Numbered from the stretch's first letter, positions 43,200 to 51,771 are shown. The stretch is DNA of 64,000 nucleotides from 58-81 sp012729145 (GCA_040770625.1 JAXGIW010000001.1:310001-374000); one strand, 5' to 3'. Program-made: numbers and translations. The notes: generated by a model not told the origin, from the letters alone.

Positions 43200-43856
43200 A
43201 TGGGGAAAACCGAGAAGTTCGAAATATTGGGGAGAATACATTCGAAGGGCATCGTTGCCGTCATTCGCGCTGAAAGCGCTGACAGCGGAAGAAAGATAGC
43301 TGATGCTGTTTTTGAGGGAGGAATACCCGCTATTGAGTTGACCATGACTGTACCCGGCGCCTTGAGTATCATTGAGACAATGGCGGAATACTACAAAGGC
43401 AGAGACATTATTCTCGGAGCAGGTACAGTTATGGATCCCGAAACAGCACGGTTGTGTATTCTTGGGGGAGCACAGTATGTTGTTTCACCGATCCTCAACC
43501 CTGAAGTTGTGAAGATGTGCAATCGCTATGGAATTCCGGCCATGCCCGGGATAGGAACAGTGACAGAACTTGTTAAGGCAATGGAACTGGGTGTGGATGT
43601 GGTGAAATGCTTCCCGGGAGAGGTGTTGGGACCCGCCTTTATCAAGGCCGTTCACGGGCCAGTTCCTGAGGCAAAAATAATGCCCACTGGAGGTGTCTCC
43701 CTGTCAAATATCCAGAAGTGGCTTGAGGCCGGAGCATTTGCCCTGGGGATGGGAAGCGCTCTGACAAAACCCGATGGTCGAAAAGACGATTACCAGGCAA
43801 TAACCCGGACTGCGCAGAAAGTAATCAGACAGATAGTGGACTTCAGAAAAACATAG
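43200..43856 (+). CDS. eda: KDPG/KHG aldolase
   Basis: Eda splits KDPG into pyruvate and glyceraldehyde 3-phosphate. The 218-residue TIM barrel shows GIVAVIRAES, the catalytic Glu of PAIELTMTVPG, GAGTVMDPETA, and the Schiff-base lysine in DVVKCFPGEVLGP, then MPTGGVSLSNIQKW for phosphate binding. The AGGGAGGG site precedes the ATG. It completes the KDG branch of the cluster. It ends 25 bases before the left inverted repeat of the IS element. Confidence 0.95.
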   Translation: MGKTEKFEILGRIHSKGIVAVIRAESADSGRKIADAVFEGGIPAIELTMTVPGALSIIETMAEYYKGRDIILGAGTVMDPETARLCILGGAQYVVSPILNPEVVKMCNRYGIPAMPGIGTVTELVKAMELGVDVVKCFPGEVLGPAFIKAVHGPVPEAKIMPTGGVSLSNIQKWLEAGAFALGMGSALTKPDGRKDDYQAITRTAQKVIRQIVDFRKT

Positions 43857-43881
43857 GGGAACATAGGCAGGAACATAGGTG

Positions 43882-45511
43882 TCAGACCTACACGGCCTGT
43901 TGCCCAAATAGTTTATATCAAGGCGCAAGTGGCTGAATACCCTTAAAATAGGTATAGCCAGGGGGTGTTCGCCATGATGGGAATCCAGGAGCCGGACAAC
44001 AGCAAGATCTTTTACACCAACCTAAACATTGCGGAAAGGGTCCGCCGGGACCACCCTCTCCGCAGGATCGCAGCCAGGGTGGACTTTGACTTCACCTACA
44101 AAGAAGTGGCGGACAAGTACGGAACCAACGGCAACGTCTCGGCGCCTCCTCCGGTGGTGCTCAAGCTTATGCTTCTTTTGATATTTTACAACGTCAGATC
44201 GGAGCGGGAGCTCATGTCCACCCTGCCTGAGAGACTGGACTGGCTCTGGTTCCTGGGTTACGACCTGGACACTAAGATCCCCGACCACAGCATCCTCTCC
44301 AAGGCGCGGAAGCGCTGGGGAGCGGAAATATTCAAAAGCTTCTTTGAACGCATCGTGCTTCAGTGCGTTGAGGCAGGTCTGGTGGACGGGAGCAAGATCT
44401 TTGTGGACTCCAGCCTGGTTGAAGCCGACGCCTCGAACAACTCCGTCATCGACACCCAATCTCTGAAGCATCAGCTCCGAAGGAACTATAAAGAACTGGA
44501 AGCCCGCCTGGAAGAGCGCAATGAAAGAGAGGAAAAGAGCGAACGCTCTGACCGAAGCGGCAGCTACCGCAAGGTCAACGACCGGTACATATCGGGGACG
44601 GACCCCGATGCTGCCATAGTGGGCAGAGGCAAGCCGGACCTTTTCTACCAGGTCCACAGATCGGTGGATGGGGCCCACAAGATCATTACCGCCACGGCCG
44701 TCACCCCCGGTGACGTAAGCGAGGGTCACATGCTGGAAGAGCTGCTCCAAAGACACCGCAGGACTACGGGCAAGGCGGCCTCCACGGTTGTGGCGGACAG
44801 CAAGTACGGCACCATAGACAACTTTCTGGCCTGTTACGACAAGGGCACAAGGACACACATGCCGGACCTTTCCGGGTCCGCCTCTGCCCGTGAAGAGAAG
44901 CGTGGCATCTTCACCGAGACGCACTTCTGCTACGACCAGAAAAGGGACATCTACATCTGTCCCGCGGGTAAGGAGCTGAGACCAAAGAGCCTTCATCGCG
45001 ACCGGGGAAGCATAGACTACGCGGCTTCGAGGACGGACTGCGAGGGCTGCCCGCTTCGTACCCGATGCACCAGCAACAAAATGGGCAGGACCGTAAAGCG
45101 GCACTGCCGGCAGGAAGACCTGGACGTGATACTGGAGCAAAGCCGATGCGAGGCTTCAAGGAAAGACATAAGGAAGAGGCAGCGCCTCATGGAACGCTCC
45201 TTCGCCAGGAGCAAGCGTTACGGCTATGATCGGGCCCGCTGGAGAGGATTGTGGAGGATGAGCATTCAGGAATACCTTACATGTGCCGTACAGAACATCC
45301 AGGTGCTGCTAAAGGGGGGCGGCAGGTCCGCAAAGGATCCGGCAGTGATAGCCCGGATCCTTGAACCAGGCCTTTCAAGGGTCTGCTTTCTTTTTTCAAA
45401 AATTCTCAGGCGATCCTGTCTTGCTTACATAGAACAACCGGTTACCTGTCCTGCCTGATCTGCTTTTGAAAAGCCGGGTGCTCAATTGAGCAACAGGCCG
45501 TCAAGGTCTGA
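43882..45511 (+). mobile_element. IS1182-like insertion sequence
   Basis: A 1.63-kb element bounded by imperfect inverted repeats. The left end reads TCAGACCTAC then ACGGCCTGTTGCCCAAAT (43882-43909); the right end, read inward on the other strand, starts TCAGACCTTG then ACGGCCTGTTGCTCAATT (from 45511). The two ends differ at about four of 28 positions. No clear target duplication is visible. AACATAGG occurs three times just outside the left end. The single gene is an intact transposase, so the element may be active. It separates the A+T-rich sugar-acid cluster from the tdh-kbl region. Confidence 0.8.
43974..45458 (+). CDS. IS1182-family DDE transposase
   Basis: The 494-residue protein has a DUF772-type N-terminal domain (HPLRRIAARVDFDFT, PPPVVLKLMLLLIFYNVRSERELM, IPDHSILSKARKR) and a DDE catalytic core beginning at IFVDSSLVEADAS, with VVADSKYGTIDN for the second Asp and RSFARSKRYGYDRARWRGL near the expected Glu region. 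A Cys cluster (CEGCPLRTRC) is typical of the family. I start it at the ATG at 43974 behind AGGGGGTG. The frame appears undamaged, and GC content is higher than in the adjacent eda. Confidence 0.88.
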   Translation: MMGIQEPDNSKIFYTNLNIAERVRRDHPLRRIAARVDFDFTYKEVADKYGTNGNVSAPPPVVLKLMLLLIFYNVRSERELMSTLPERLDWLWFLGYDLDTKIPDHSILSKARKRWGAEIFKSFFERIVLQCVEAGLVDGSKIFVDSSLVEADASNNSVIDTQSLKHQLRRNYKELEARLEERNEREEKSERSDRSGSYRKVNDRYISGTDPDAAIVGRGKPDLFYQVHRSVDGAHKIITATAVTPGDVSEGHMLEELLQRHRRTTGKAASTVVADSKYGTIDNFLACYDKGTRTHMPDLSGSASAREEKRGIFTETHFCYDQKRDIYICPAGKELRPKSLHRDRGSIDYAASRTDCEGCPLRTRCTSNKMGRTVKRHCRQEDLDVILEQSRCEASRKDIRKRQRLMERSFARSKRYGYDRARWRGLWRMSIQEYLTCAVQNIQVLLKGGGRSAKDPAVIARILEPGLSRVCFLFSKILRRSCLAYIEQPVTCPA

Positions 45512-45655
45512 TCCCAAAGCCTTTGGTTTTCGCTCTTGCCCCTAAACCATATACTTGCTTTTCTCTGTGCCCTCTGTGGTGCAATATTGGCCTTGGGTCC
45601 TGCTTTCTAGTCTTACGCCCTAAAGGTTTTCCTGCCGCCTTCAGCCTGACGCCTT

Positions 45656-46597
45656 TTATTTCTTCCCCACCCTCTCCAGCATATCCACCGTCATGGCATC
45701 GAGGTCGTACTTGGGCGCAAAACCCCACTCAGCTTTCGCTGCCGAGCAATCCAGGGAATTCGGCCACGATTCGGCGATCCCCTGCCTGACGGGGTCTACG
45801 TCGTAGGAGATCTCGAACGAGGGAATGACCTTCTTTATCGACGCTGTGATCTGATCAGGATCAAAGCTCATGGCCGAGATATTGTAGGCGTTCCGGTGCA
45901 CCAGTTTCGAGGGATCGGCCTCCATGAGCTGCACCACCGACTCCAGAGCGTCGGGCATGTACATCATGTCCATGCAGGTCCCGGGAGCGATATAACTCGT
46001 GTATTTCCCCTTCGAGACGGCTTCGTAGTAGATGTGAACGGCGTAGTCCGTAGTGCCGCCTCCGGGCAGAGCCTCATAGGATATCAGGCCGGGGAAGCGG
46101 AGACCTCTGGTATCAAGGCCGAATTTCAGGTGGTAATAGTCACAGAGCAGTTCCCCCGTCACCTTGGCAACACCGTAGATAGTTGTCGGACGCTGTATTG
46201 TTTCCTGGGGGGTACTGTCTGCCGGGGTCGAAGGACCGAATGCGGCTATTGAACTGGGGAAGAAGAAAGACGCCCCGTGTTCGCGGGCGCACTCCAGGGC
46301 AGTAAAGCACCCCCCGGCGTTGATGTCCCACGACTCCTGGGGACATGCCTCGCCCCTGGCGGAGAGTATCCCCGCCAGGTGAATGATCGCGTCGGCTTTG
46401 AAGGAATCCATCAACTCTGAGAACGTCTTCCCGTCCCGGACCTCGAGTATCTCGAAGGGACCGCCCTCGGAAACGGGCCCTGACACTTTCCGTCTCGCTG
46501 TCGCAAGAACATTCTCCGCACCGTAATTCTTGCGCAGGTAGGGAACCAGTTCAACTCCTATCTGCCCGTTTGAACCAGTGACAAGGATCCTCTTCAT
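45656..46597 (-). CDS. tdh: L-threonine 3-dehydrogenase, SDR/epimerase type
   Basis: A 313-residue NAD-dependent enzyme of the extended SDR fold: VTGSNGQIGVELVPYLR at the N-terminus, HLAGILSARGE, the catalytic FPSSIAAFGP and YGVAKVTGELL (Tyr-x-x-x-Lys), and RFPGLISYEALPGGGTTDYAV, which marks the short-chain threonine dehydrogenases. It oxidises L-threonine to 2-amino-3-ketobutyrate, which KBL, the gene overlapping its start by 4 bases, cleaves with CoA to glycine and acetyl-CoA. The pair forms a complete threonine degradation route. The order kbl-tdh matches many genomes. Confidence 0.92.
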   Translation of the reverse strand: MKRILVTGSNGQIGVELVPYLRKNYGAENVLATARRKVSGPVSEGGPFEILEVRDGKTFSELMDSFKADAIIHLAGILSARGEACPQESWDINAGGCFTALECAREHGASFFFPSSIAAFGPSTPADSTPQETIQRPTTIYGVAKVTGELLCDYYHLKFGLDTRGLRFPGLISYEALPGGGTTDYAVHIYYEAVSKGKYTSYIAPGTCMDMMYMPDALESVVQLMEADPSKLVHRNAYNISAMSFDPDQITASIKKVIPSFEISYDVDPVRQGIAESWPNSLDCSAAKAEWGFAPKYDLDAMTVDMLERVGKK

Positions 46598-47781
46598 AAT
46601 ATGATCCCCATCTCCCTACCGACCTTTGCGAAGCGCTCCACCGCAAGGTTGAGGTCGTCCCTGGAATGGGCCGCCGAGACCATGCAGCGGATCCTGGCGG
46701 TCCCCTTCGGCACCGTGGGGAAGACAATGGCCGTGGCAAAGACCCCGTTCTCGAATAGCTTCGCACTGAAGGTCTTGGCGTCCTGGGCTTCCCCGATTAT
46801 GACCGGAGTGATCGGCGTCTCGCTGTTGCCGGTGTTGAAACCGATAGCGGAGAGTTCCATTTTCAGGAAATCGCCGTTCTCCCTGAGCCTGGTTACAAGT
46901 TCTTCGCTCTCCTCGAGGATATCCACCGAGGCCAGGTTGGCTGCGATATCGGGAACGGTGAGGGCACTACTGAAAAGGTTGGGACGGGCCTTCTGACGGA
47001 TATAATCGATCAGGGTCGTGCTCCCGGCTATGACACCGCCCATCACTCCGAAGGCTTTTGACATGGTTCCCACTTCAACATCCACCTTGCCGTGAAGACC
47101 GAAGTGGTCCACTATCCCTCGGCCGCCACGGCCCAGAACCCCTTCGCCGTGGGCGTCATCGACAACTACTATCACACCGTATTTCTCGCAGATCTCAACG
47201 ATCTCCGGTAGTTTCGCTATGTCCCCGTCCATGGAGAAGACCCCGTCGGTGACCAGGAGGTGCTTTCCGGGGGCACCCTTGAACTCTTCCAGTTTCGCAG
47301 TCAGGTCGTCCAGATTGGAGTGCTCGTACCTTACCACCTTCGCTTTGGAGAGACGGCAGGCATCGATGATCGAGGCATGGTTGAGGGAGTCGCTGTAGAT
47401 GGTGTCATCGGCTGAAGGCACCAGGGTCGGGATCACTGCCAGGTTGGCGCAGAAACCCGACTGGAGGACTATCGCGGCATCGGCTCCCTTGAACTCCGCA
47501 AGGCGCCTTTCGAGTTCGATATGGGGTATCATGGTCCCGGCGATGGTCCTGACGGCACCTGGACCGATTCCGTACTTGTCTACATAGTCCTTGACCTTTT
47601 TGACGAGCCTGGGGTCGTTGCAGAGCCCCAGGTAGTTGTTGGAGCAGAGGTTGATATAATCCTTGCCGGCGATCTTGACCCACGCCCCCTGGGGGCTCTC
47701 TATGGTACGGATCGTTCCGTAAAGACCGTCCCGTTTCATGGCCTCCAGATCTTCTGTCAAAAACTTCATGGGAACTGCCAC
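46594..47781 (-). CDS. kbl: Glycine C-acetyltransferase (2-amino-3-ketobutyrate CoA ligase)
   Basis: A roughly 395-residue PLP enzyme of the alpha-oxoamine synthase family: INLCSNNYLGLCNDPRL, GAVRTIAGTMIPHIELE, SGFCANLAVIPTL, the DDAHGEGVLG Asp-His region and the PLP lysine in GTMSKAFGVMGG. Next to tdh it splits aminoketobutyrate to glycine and acetyl-CoA. I start it at the GTG at 47781 with GGGAG 8 bases upstream; an ATG at 47769 and a GTG at 47790 are alternatives. It is divergent from a GntR regulator. Confidence 0.92.
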   Translation of the reverse strand: MAVPMKFLTEDLEAMKRDGLYGTIRTIESPQGAWVKIAGKDYINLCSNNYLGLCNDPRLVKKVKDYVDKYGIGPGAVRTIAGTMIPHIELERRLAEFKGADAAIVLQSGFCANLAVIPTLVPSADDTIYSDSLNHASIIDACRLSKAKVVRYEHSNLDDLTAKLEEFKGAPGKHLLVTDGVFSMDGDIAKLPEIVEICEKYGVIVVVDDAHGEGVLGRGGRGIVDHFGLHGKVDVEVGTMSKAFGVMGGVIAGSTTLIDYIRQKARPNLFSSALTVPDIAANLASVDILEESEELVTRLRENGDFLKMELSAIGFNTGNSETPITPVIIGEAQDAKTFSAKLFENGVFATAIVFPTVPKGTARIRCMVSAAHSRDDLNLAVERFAKVGREMGIIL

Positions 47782-47945
47782 GGCTACCACTCCCTGTCGC
47801 GGATTTGTTATTTGCCATAACCAGTATGCTTTTCACTCCACAGAGGTGTCAACGAAGTATAGTTTGCCAGGGGGTTCGTATAATCCCGGCGCTGGATAAT
47901 ATAATATTCTCGTTACTACACAGGGGGGGCAGGGAGGTTTTGCCG

Positions 47946-48632
47946 ATGAACAACAGGACCATCGAGGAACTGGCCGGGAGGATGACCGGCGATACAAGCG
48001 CCCCTCACCACATAGCCAACGTCCTTCGGGAGGCTATTTACAGGGGTATCCTTGAAGAGGGCAAACCCCTTCACCAGACACAGATAGCACACCGACTCGG
48101 GGTTAGCCCCATTCCCCTGAGGGAGGCGCTAAGGCTACTCGAAACGGAAGGTCTCGTTGAGTTCCGGGGGTACAGGGGGGCATTCGTTACAGAGCTCTCC
48201 CTGGAGGAGGCACGGGAGCTCTACGAGATGGTGGCGGCCCTGGAGACCAGCCTCATGAGAATAGCCTTCCCGGGAATAACCCGAAAAATAATCCAGGATG
48301 CCCGAGAGGTCCTGGAGAAGATGGAGCGGGAACAGGACTGCATACGCTGGCGGGACCTGAACTTTCTCTTCCACACCCTCTTCTACGAGCCGGCCGACAG
48401 GCCCCTTACCCTCGACATGGTGGCACGGCTCCGGCAGAGGACGGACCGAACCATCAGGACCCACCTTGGTTCAATGAGAAGTGAATCTGAAAGGCAGCAC
48501 CGGGATATCCTCGAGGCGGTGACGGCTGGAGACCTTGAGAGGTCCGTATTCGCCCTGGCCCACCACCTGGCCTACACTTCCAACGACCTGCAGTCCTGGA
48601 TGAGGGACGAGCAGTCGGGGAGGAAGAGGTAG
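47946..48632 (+). CDS. GntR-family regulator (FCD domain)
   Basis: A 228-residue FadR-subfamily regulator: winged helix with HHIANVLREAIYRGILEEGKPL and HRLGVSPIPLREALRLLETEGLVEF, then an FCD domain with ELYEMVAALE, LNFLFHTLFYEPA and a final RQHRDILEAVTAGD. The FCD metal site uses His residues seen in those segments. The ATG at 47946 follows AGGGAGG; the open frame continues 47 codons upstream but covers the divergent promoter region. It probably controls kbl-tdh. Confidence 0.9.
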   Translation: MNNRTIEELAGRMTGDTSAPHHIANVLREAIYRGILEEGKPLHQTQIAHRLGVSPIPLREALRLLETEGLVEFRGYRGAFVTELSLEEARELYEMVAALETSLMRIAFPGITRKIIQDAREVLEKMEREQDCIRWRDLNFLFHTLFYEPADRPLTLDMVARLRQRTDRTIRTHLGSMRSESERQHRDILEAVTAGDLERSVFALAHHLAYTSNDLQSWMRDEQSGRKR

Positions 48633-48654
48633 ACCTGCCCCCAAATAACCTGAC

Positions 48655-49608
48655 TTAGGTGGGTGAACAGAGATCTTCCGGCTTCCTCAGGGCCTTGTGC
48701 TTGAGCACAGGGATTCCGAGCTCCTCCCCCAACCTGCGGCACTGCTCGCGGAACGGGGACTTGATGCCTTCATGGTAAACTAACGCGTCAACGCCTCCGT
48801 TGATGCTCAAAGCGGCGGACCGAAGCTTTTCGAAACCCTCCTCAGAGGCGTAGTTACCGGATACGATCCACTGGTTGGGGAGGATATGGGAAACTCCGAA
48901 GGGGAAGTCGCTGTTCAGGGCTGCCTCCGAGAATGACCGTTCAAAGTGGATCCCTCCCACACAGAGCATGTTGAAAAGCCTTTTAAACGGCGAGAAAGCT
49001 CGGACCAGGCTTTTAGCAAGAACTTCCACAGCAGCCGGATCTTCCCAGCTGGAAGGAGTGCTGCCTATCTCGATGTCGAGGGTCGGCACTGGAAACTCCT
49101 TGAGAAGCGCGGGATTCTGCCCCCTGAAGGTCCCCGTCCAGTGAGTTGCCTCGGTCACCACGCGGAAGTCATCGATCCTCGCCCGGGCCCTCTCCTTTTC
49201 CATTGCATGGAGGAGGCCCCTCATGAGACCCGGAACAGCAGGGGTGAAAACTCCGGCGTACACGTCCCCCACAGTGTGAACAGTAATGACCCTGTCCGGT
49301 GCGTTGGCACCCTCGTGCCAGTTGACCTCGGCGGCAAGGTCGAAGTCGAGGAAGTGCTCTCTCAGGATGGGCAGATAGCGTATGAAGTCGTAGCTCACAA
49401 GGTTTTCCTGGCGCATGAAGCAGAACCTGTCGCCTTTTTCATCCACGTGCTCCAGGATGGGGAAGCCGTCGACCGATATTCCGGTCTCTCTGGGATTAAA
49501 CAGCTCCACCACCTTGTCGAAGACCAGCCTTGAGACATGATCATAGCCTTCTCCTACGCAGAAGAAGAAAAGGGCTTTCCTGTTTCCTTCGGGGCGCTCC
49601 TCTCGCAT
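48655..49608 (-). CDS. Archaeal-type D-aminoacyl-tRNA deacylase homologue (copy 2)
   Basis: The 317 residues are a clear paralogue of the gene at 26555: ALFFFCVGEGYDHVSRLVF, NWHEGANAPDRVITVHTVGDVY, VVTEATHWTGTFRG, PVPTLDIEIGSTPSSW, MLCVGGIHFERSFSE and FGVSHILPNQW. As in copy 1, the archaeal THHGP and GGGHYAP motifs read THW(S/T)G and GG(V/I)HFER. The shared changes define a bacterial subfamily whose activity on D-aminoacyl-tRNA is unproven. It is divergent from the third B3/4 protein gene, with 80 bases between the starts, suggesting joint control of two possible tRNA-proofreading functions. AGGGAGGGTAAGG precedes the ATG. Confidence 0.72.
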   Translation of the reverse strand: MREERPEGNRKALFFFCVGEGYDHVSRLVFDKVVELFNPRETGISVDGFPILEHVDEKGDRFCFMRQENLVSYDFIRYLPILREHFLDFDLAAEVNWHEGANAPDRVITVHTVGDVYAGVFTPAVPGLMRGLLHAMEKERARARIDDFRVVTEATHWTGTFRGQNPALLKEFPVPTLDIEIGSTPSSWEDPAAVEVLAKSLVRAFSPFKRLFNMLCVGGIHFERSFSEAALNSDFPFGVSHILPNQWIVSGNYASEEGFEKLRSAALSINGGVDALVYHEGIKSPFREQCRRLGEELGIPVLKHKALRKPEDLCSPT

Positions 49609-49688
49609 TCCTTACCCTCCCTTTGAAAGTCCTGTTATTATACATGGCATACCCAAGAAGAGACCGTGCCTGAAAGGAGAGTCTCCCC

Positions 49689-50399
49689 ATGAGGATACTT
49701 ATCGCACCTGAGGTTTTCGAGAAGTGGCCCGATTACCGGCGCTATGTCGTGGTGGGAAAGGGGCTGGACAACGCCGATGAGGACACTTCCCTTCTTGCCC
49801 TGCTCAGGGAAGCCGAGTCGGGGGTAAGGAACGACCCCGAACTTGAGAACTACAAGGAGTACCCGCTCATCGCGTCGTGGCGTTCCGTCTTCGAGGATAT
49901 GGGACTAAATCCCAACAAGTTTCCGCCGTCCATTGCCAACCTCATCAAGCGGACGCGTTCCGGCAAGGACCTGCCGTTCATAAACAGGCTGGTTGCTATC
50001 TTCAACATCATAAGCCTGAAGTATCGCATCCCCTGCGGCGGCGACGACCTTGCGTGCCTGGAGGGGGACCTCAGGCTGGGTCCCGCAAAAGGCGACGAGG
50101 TTTTCGCCCACCTCGGGAACCCGGAGGCCGTGGAGAACCCCGAACCGGGTGAGATAATACTCCACGACAAGGGAAACGGAAGCGTATTCTGCCGAGGATG
50201 GTGCTGGAAGAACGGCGACCCGAGCAAGATAACCCCCCATACCACCCATGTGGCCATCAACCTCGACTCCATGCCGCCACTGGAGGAGGCAACCCACCGG
50301 AAGGCGTCGGAGGAACTGGTGGATCTCCTGCAAAACCATTGCGGAGGGACCACAATGATAAAGCTTATCAGCCCTGAAAGCCCTTCTTTCGAGATCTGA
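49689..50399 (+). CDS. Free-standing B3/4-domain protein (copy 3)
   Basis: A 236-residue B3/4 protein. Landmarks are YPLIASWRSVFEDMGLNPNKF, PPSIANLIKRTRSGKDLP, VAIFNIISLKYRIPCGGDDL, GDLRLGPAKGDEVFAHLG, PGEIILHDKGNGSVFCRGW and NGDPSKITPHTTHVAINLD. The conserved CGG(D/E)DL and GDLRL elements correspond to the editing pocket region of the PheRS beta chain. It is divergent from the second deacylase-like gene. GGAGAGTCTCC precedes the ATG. Confidence 0.85.
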   Translation: MRILIAPEVFEKWPDYRRYVVVGKGLDNADEDTSLLALLREAESGVRNDPELENYKEYPLIASWRSVFEDMGLNPNKFPPSIANLIKRTRSGKDLPFINRLVAIFNIISLKYRIPCGGDDLACLEGDLRLGPAKGDEVFAHLGNPEAVENPEPGEIILHDKGNGSVFCRGWCWKNGDPSKITPHTTHVAINLDSMPPLEEATHRKASEELVDLLQNHCGGTTMIKLISPESPSFEI

Positions 50400-50422
50400 A
50401 CCGTTTTACGGGTTGCCTGTGA

Positions 50423-50456
50423 CGATCAGATCGTGTATTCTATCACGATCTGATCG
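50423..50456. promoter_or_regulatory. Perfect 13-bp inverted repeat
   Basis: CGATCAGATCGTG and CACGATCTGATCG are exact reverse complements around an 8-base TATTCTAT centre. The following sequence has no T-run on either strand. It lies 24 bases after the B3/4 stop and 24 before the next start, so it may be an operator over that gene's promoter or an mRNA stability hairpin. Confidence 0.6.
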
Positions 50457-50479
50457 AACAATTTGGGGGGGGAGTTCCC

Positions 50480-50941
50480 TTGGAGAATAGAACTTTTATC
50501 AGAAAGATGGGGCATCGATTTCTTTTTCAGGAGGGAACCTGGAGGGCTTCGGGGTTTTTCCGCAACGGCGAGGGGGATACGGTCCAGCTTTCCGGAATGA
50601 CCACGATAGAGCATCAGGGTGACCTTTGGATCAACAACGGATTCATGGAGATAGAGGGGGATTCTCCGGTGAGGATCCAGAACCGCTACGAGATCGTACC
50701 CTTCGAGAGGGGTAGCGACTCCACTACATGGAGGTCCGAGAACCCTTCCCTGGGACCCCTGGTCGGTTCTTTCGCTGTCGTAGGCGATTCGATCCTCTCC
50801 ACTTTCCGCTCCCCCGACGGCCTCTATTACGGTACGGAGTACCTAAAGAGCACCAACCCCGACACCTACTCAAACAGGGGGGTACTGATGACCAGGGGCA
50901 GGATCATTTCTTCCTGGTCAGTTACACTCACAAGGGTATAA
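50480..50941 (+). CDS. Conserved-looking hypothetical protein, beta-rich
   Basis: A 153-residue soluble protein I do not recognise. It starts with TTG behind a GGGGGGGAG site. The sequence alternates short hydrophobic strands with turns (FLFQEGTWRASGFFRNGEG, TTIEHQGDLWINNGFMEIEGD, GPLVGSFAVVGDSILSTFRSPDG, GVLMTRGRIISSWSVTLTRV), which suggests a small beta barrel of lipocalin-like type, perhaps ligand binding. There is no signal peptide or Cys. It lies downstream of the B3/4 gene and a large palindrome and ends at a bidirectional terminator. Confidence 0.65.
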   Translation: MENRTFIRKMGHRFLFQEGTWRASGFFRNGEGDTVQLSGMTTIEHQGDLWINNGFMEIEGDSPVRIQNRYEIVPFERGSDSTTWRSENPSLGPLVGSFAVVGDSILSTFRSPDGLYYGTEYLKSTNPDTYSNRGVLMTRGRIISSWSVTLTRV

Positions 50942-50978
50942 AAAAATGGACCCCGGTGATCTCATGGGGTCCATTTTC
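50942..50978. terminator. Bidirectional terminator
   Basis: AATGGACCCC and GGGGTCCATT form a perfect 10-bp stem flanked by an A-run on the left and TTT on the right, between converging genes. Confidence 0.8.
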
Positions 50979-51017
50979 ACGACAACCTGCTCCAACGGCT
51001 CGTTCAAGAAGTTCGAT

Positions 51018-51662
51018 TTAATCCCTCTCGTTTGGAGAAGCCATTATTGAATCTACTTCTGCCTGGCTCAAATATTCAGCCTTATAAACAAGGTTCTCCT
51101 TTTTCAATTGCCTGCCGTAGGCCCTTAGATGGTTCCTCGAACCCCTCTCCAGGTTCTCGTATATAACAAGAAGGTCCGGTTTATCGGTTTTCTTCTGCTC
51201 CTCCCTGAAATCATATATGTCCATTTCCTCGACCATTAAAGCGACCAGGATGGCCTCTCCCCTTGAAGTCATTCCCCTGGCCAGAAATGTATAGTAGATC
51301 TGCTGCAGTTTCGGATCGGAGAACCTGCCTCTTTCTTCGATGACAGGATCCTCAAGTCCGTACCTGTCCACCAGCAGTTTCATTGAATCCATGTGGTTCT
51401 TTTCACTCATTGATACCTGCGAGAACGTCCGCAGTCCCCACTTGTCATAGAAGGCGGAGTAAAGATCTCTTGCCAGTTTCTCTTCCTCCCTGAGATAGAG
51501 GATACCTTCTTTTTCCTCCTCTGTAAGTTCTCCTATGGGCATTCCCTCTAGCATTACTTCAAGGTGATCATCATGGGATGCCGCCAGCGCAGGTCCTTGA
51601 AAGACTAAAACGGCCGCAAGGACAAAGATCGAAAGAATACTTAGCCTTTTTGATATATTCAT
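51018..51662 (-). CDS. DUF2202 ferritin-like secreted protein
   Basis: A 214-residue exported protein: signal peptide to about residue 28 (FQGPALAASHD), then a DUF2202 four-helix domain. The probable di-metal ligands sit in YLREEEKLARDLY, VSMSEKNHMDSMK, VEEMDIYDF and LERGSRNHLRAYG, in the E, ExxH, E, ExxH pattern of ferritin-like carboxylate helices. DUF2202 proteins occur in many anaerobes and methanogens; function is unproven, but metal storage or oxygen defence at the envelope is often proposed. It stands alone, divergent from carbamate kinase. Confidence 0.88.
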   Translation of the reverse strand: MNISKRLSILSIFVLAAVLVFQGPALAASHDDHLEVMLEGMPIGELTEEEKEGILYLREEEKLARDLYSAFYDKWGLRTFSQVSMSEKNHMDSMKLLVDRYGLEDPVIEERGRFSDPKLQQIYYTFLARGMTSRGEAILVALMVEEMDIYDFREEQKKTDKPDLLVIYENLERGSRNHLRAYGRQLKKENLVYKAEYLSQAEVDSIMASPNERD

Positions 51663-51771
51663 TTTGGAACCCCCTTTTTTCTTTTAATTGGAGTATACCC
51701 GGCAAGAGTATAGGAACATCATGAGATCTACCTATTTTCTTTATAGGTATATATCCTTCTTTTGCCGATAG

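Noticed and set aside
44022..45140. A 372-residue antisense frame inside the transposase gene
   Set aside because: A typical shadow frame in GC-rich coding DNA; no motif and no start signal.
47805..47945. N-terminal extension of the GntR regulator near kbl
   Set aside because: It covers the divergent promoter region and lacks family similarity; the ATG at 47946 has AGGGAGG at proper distance.
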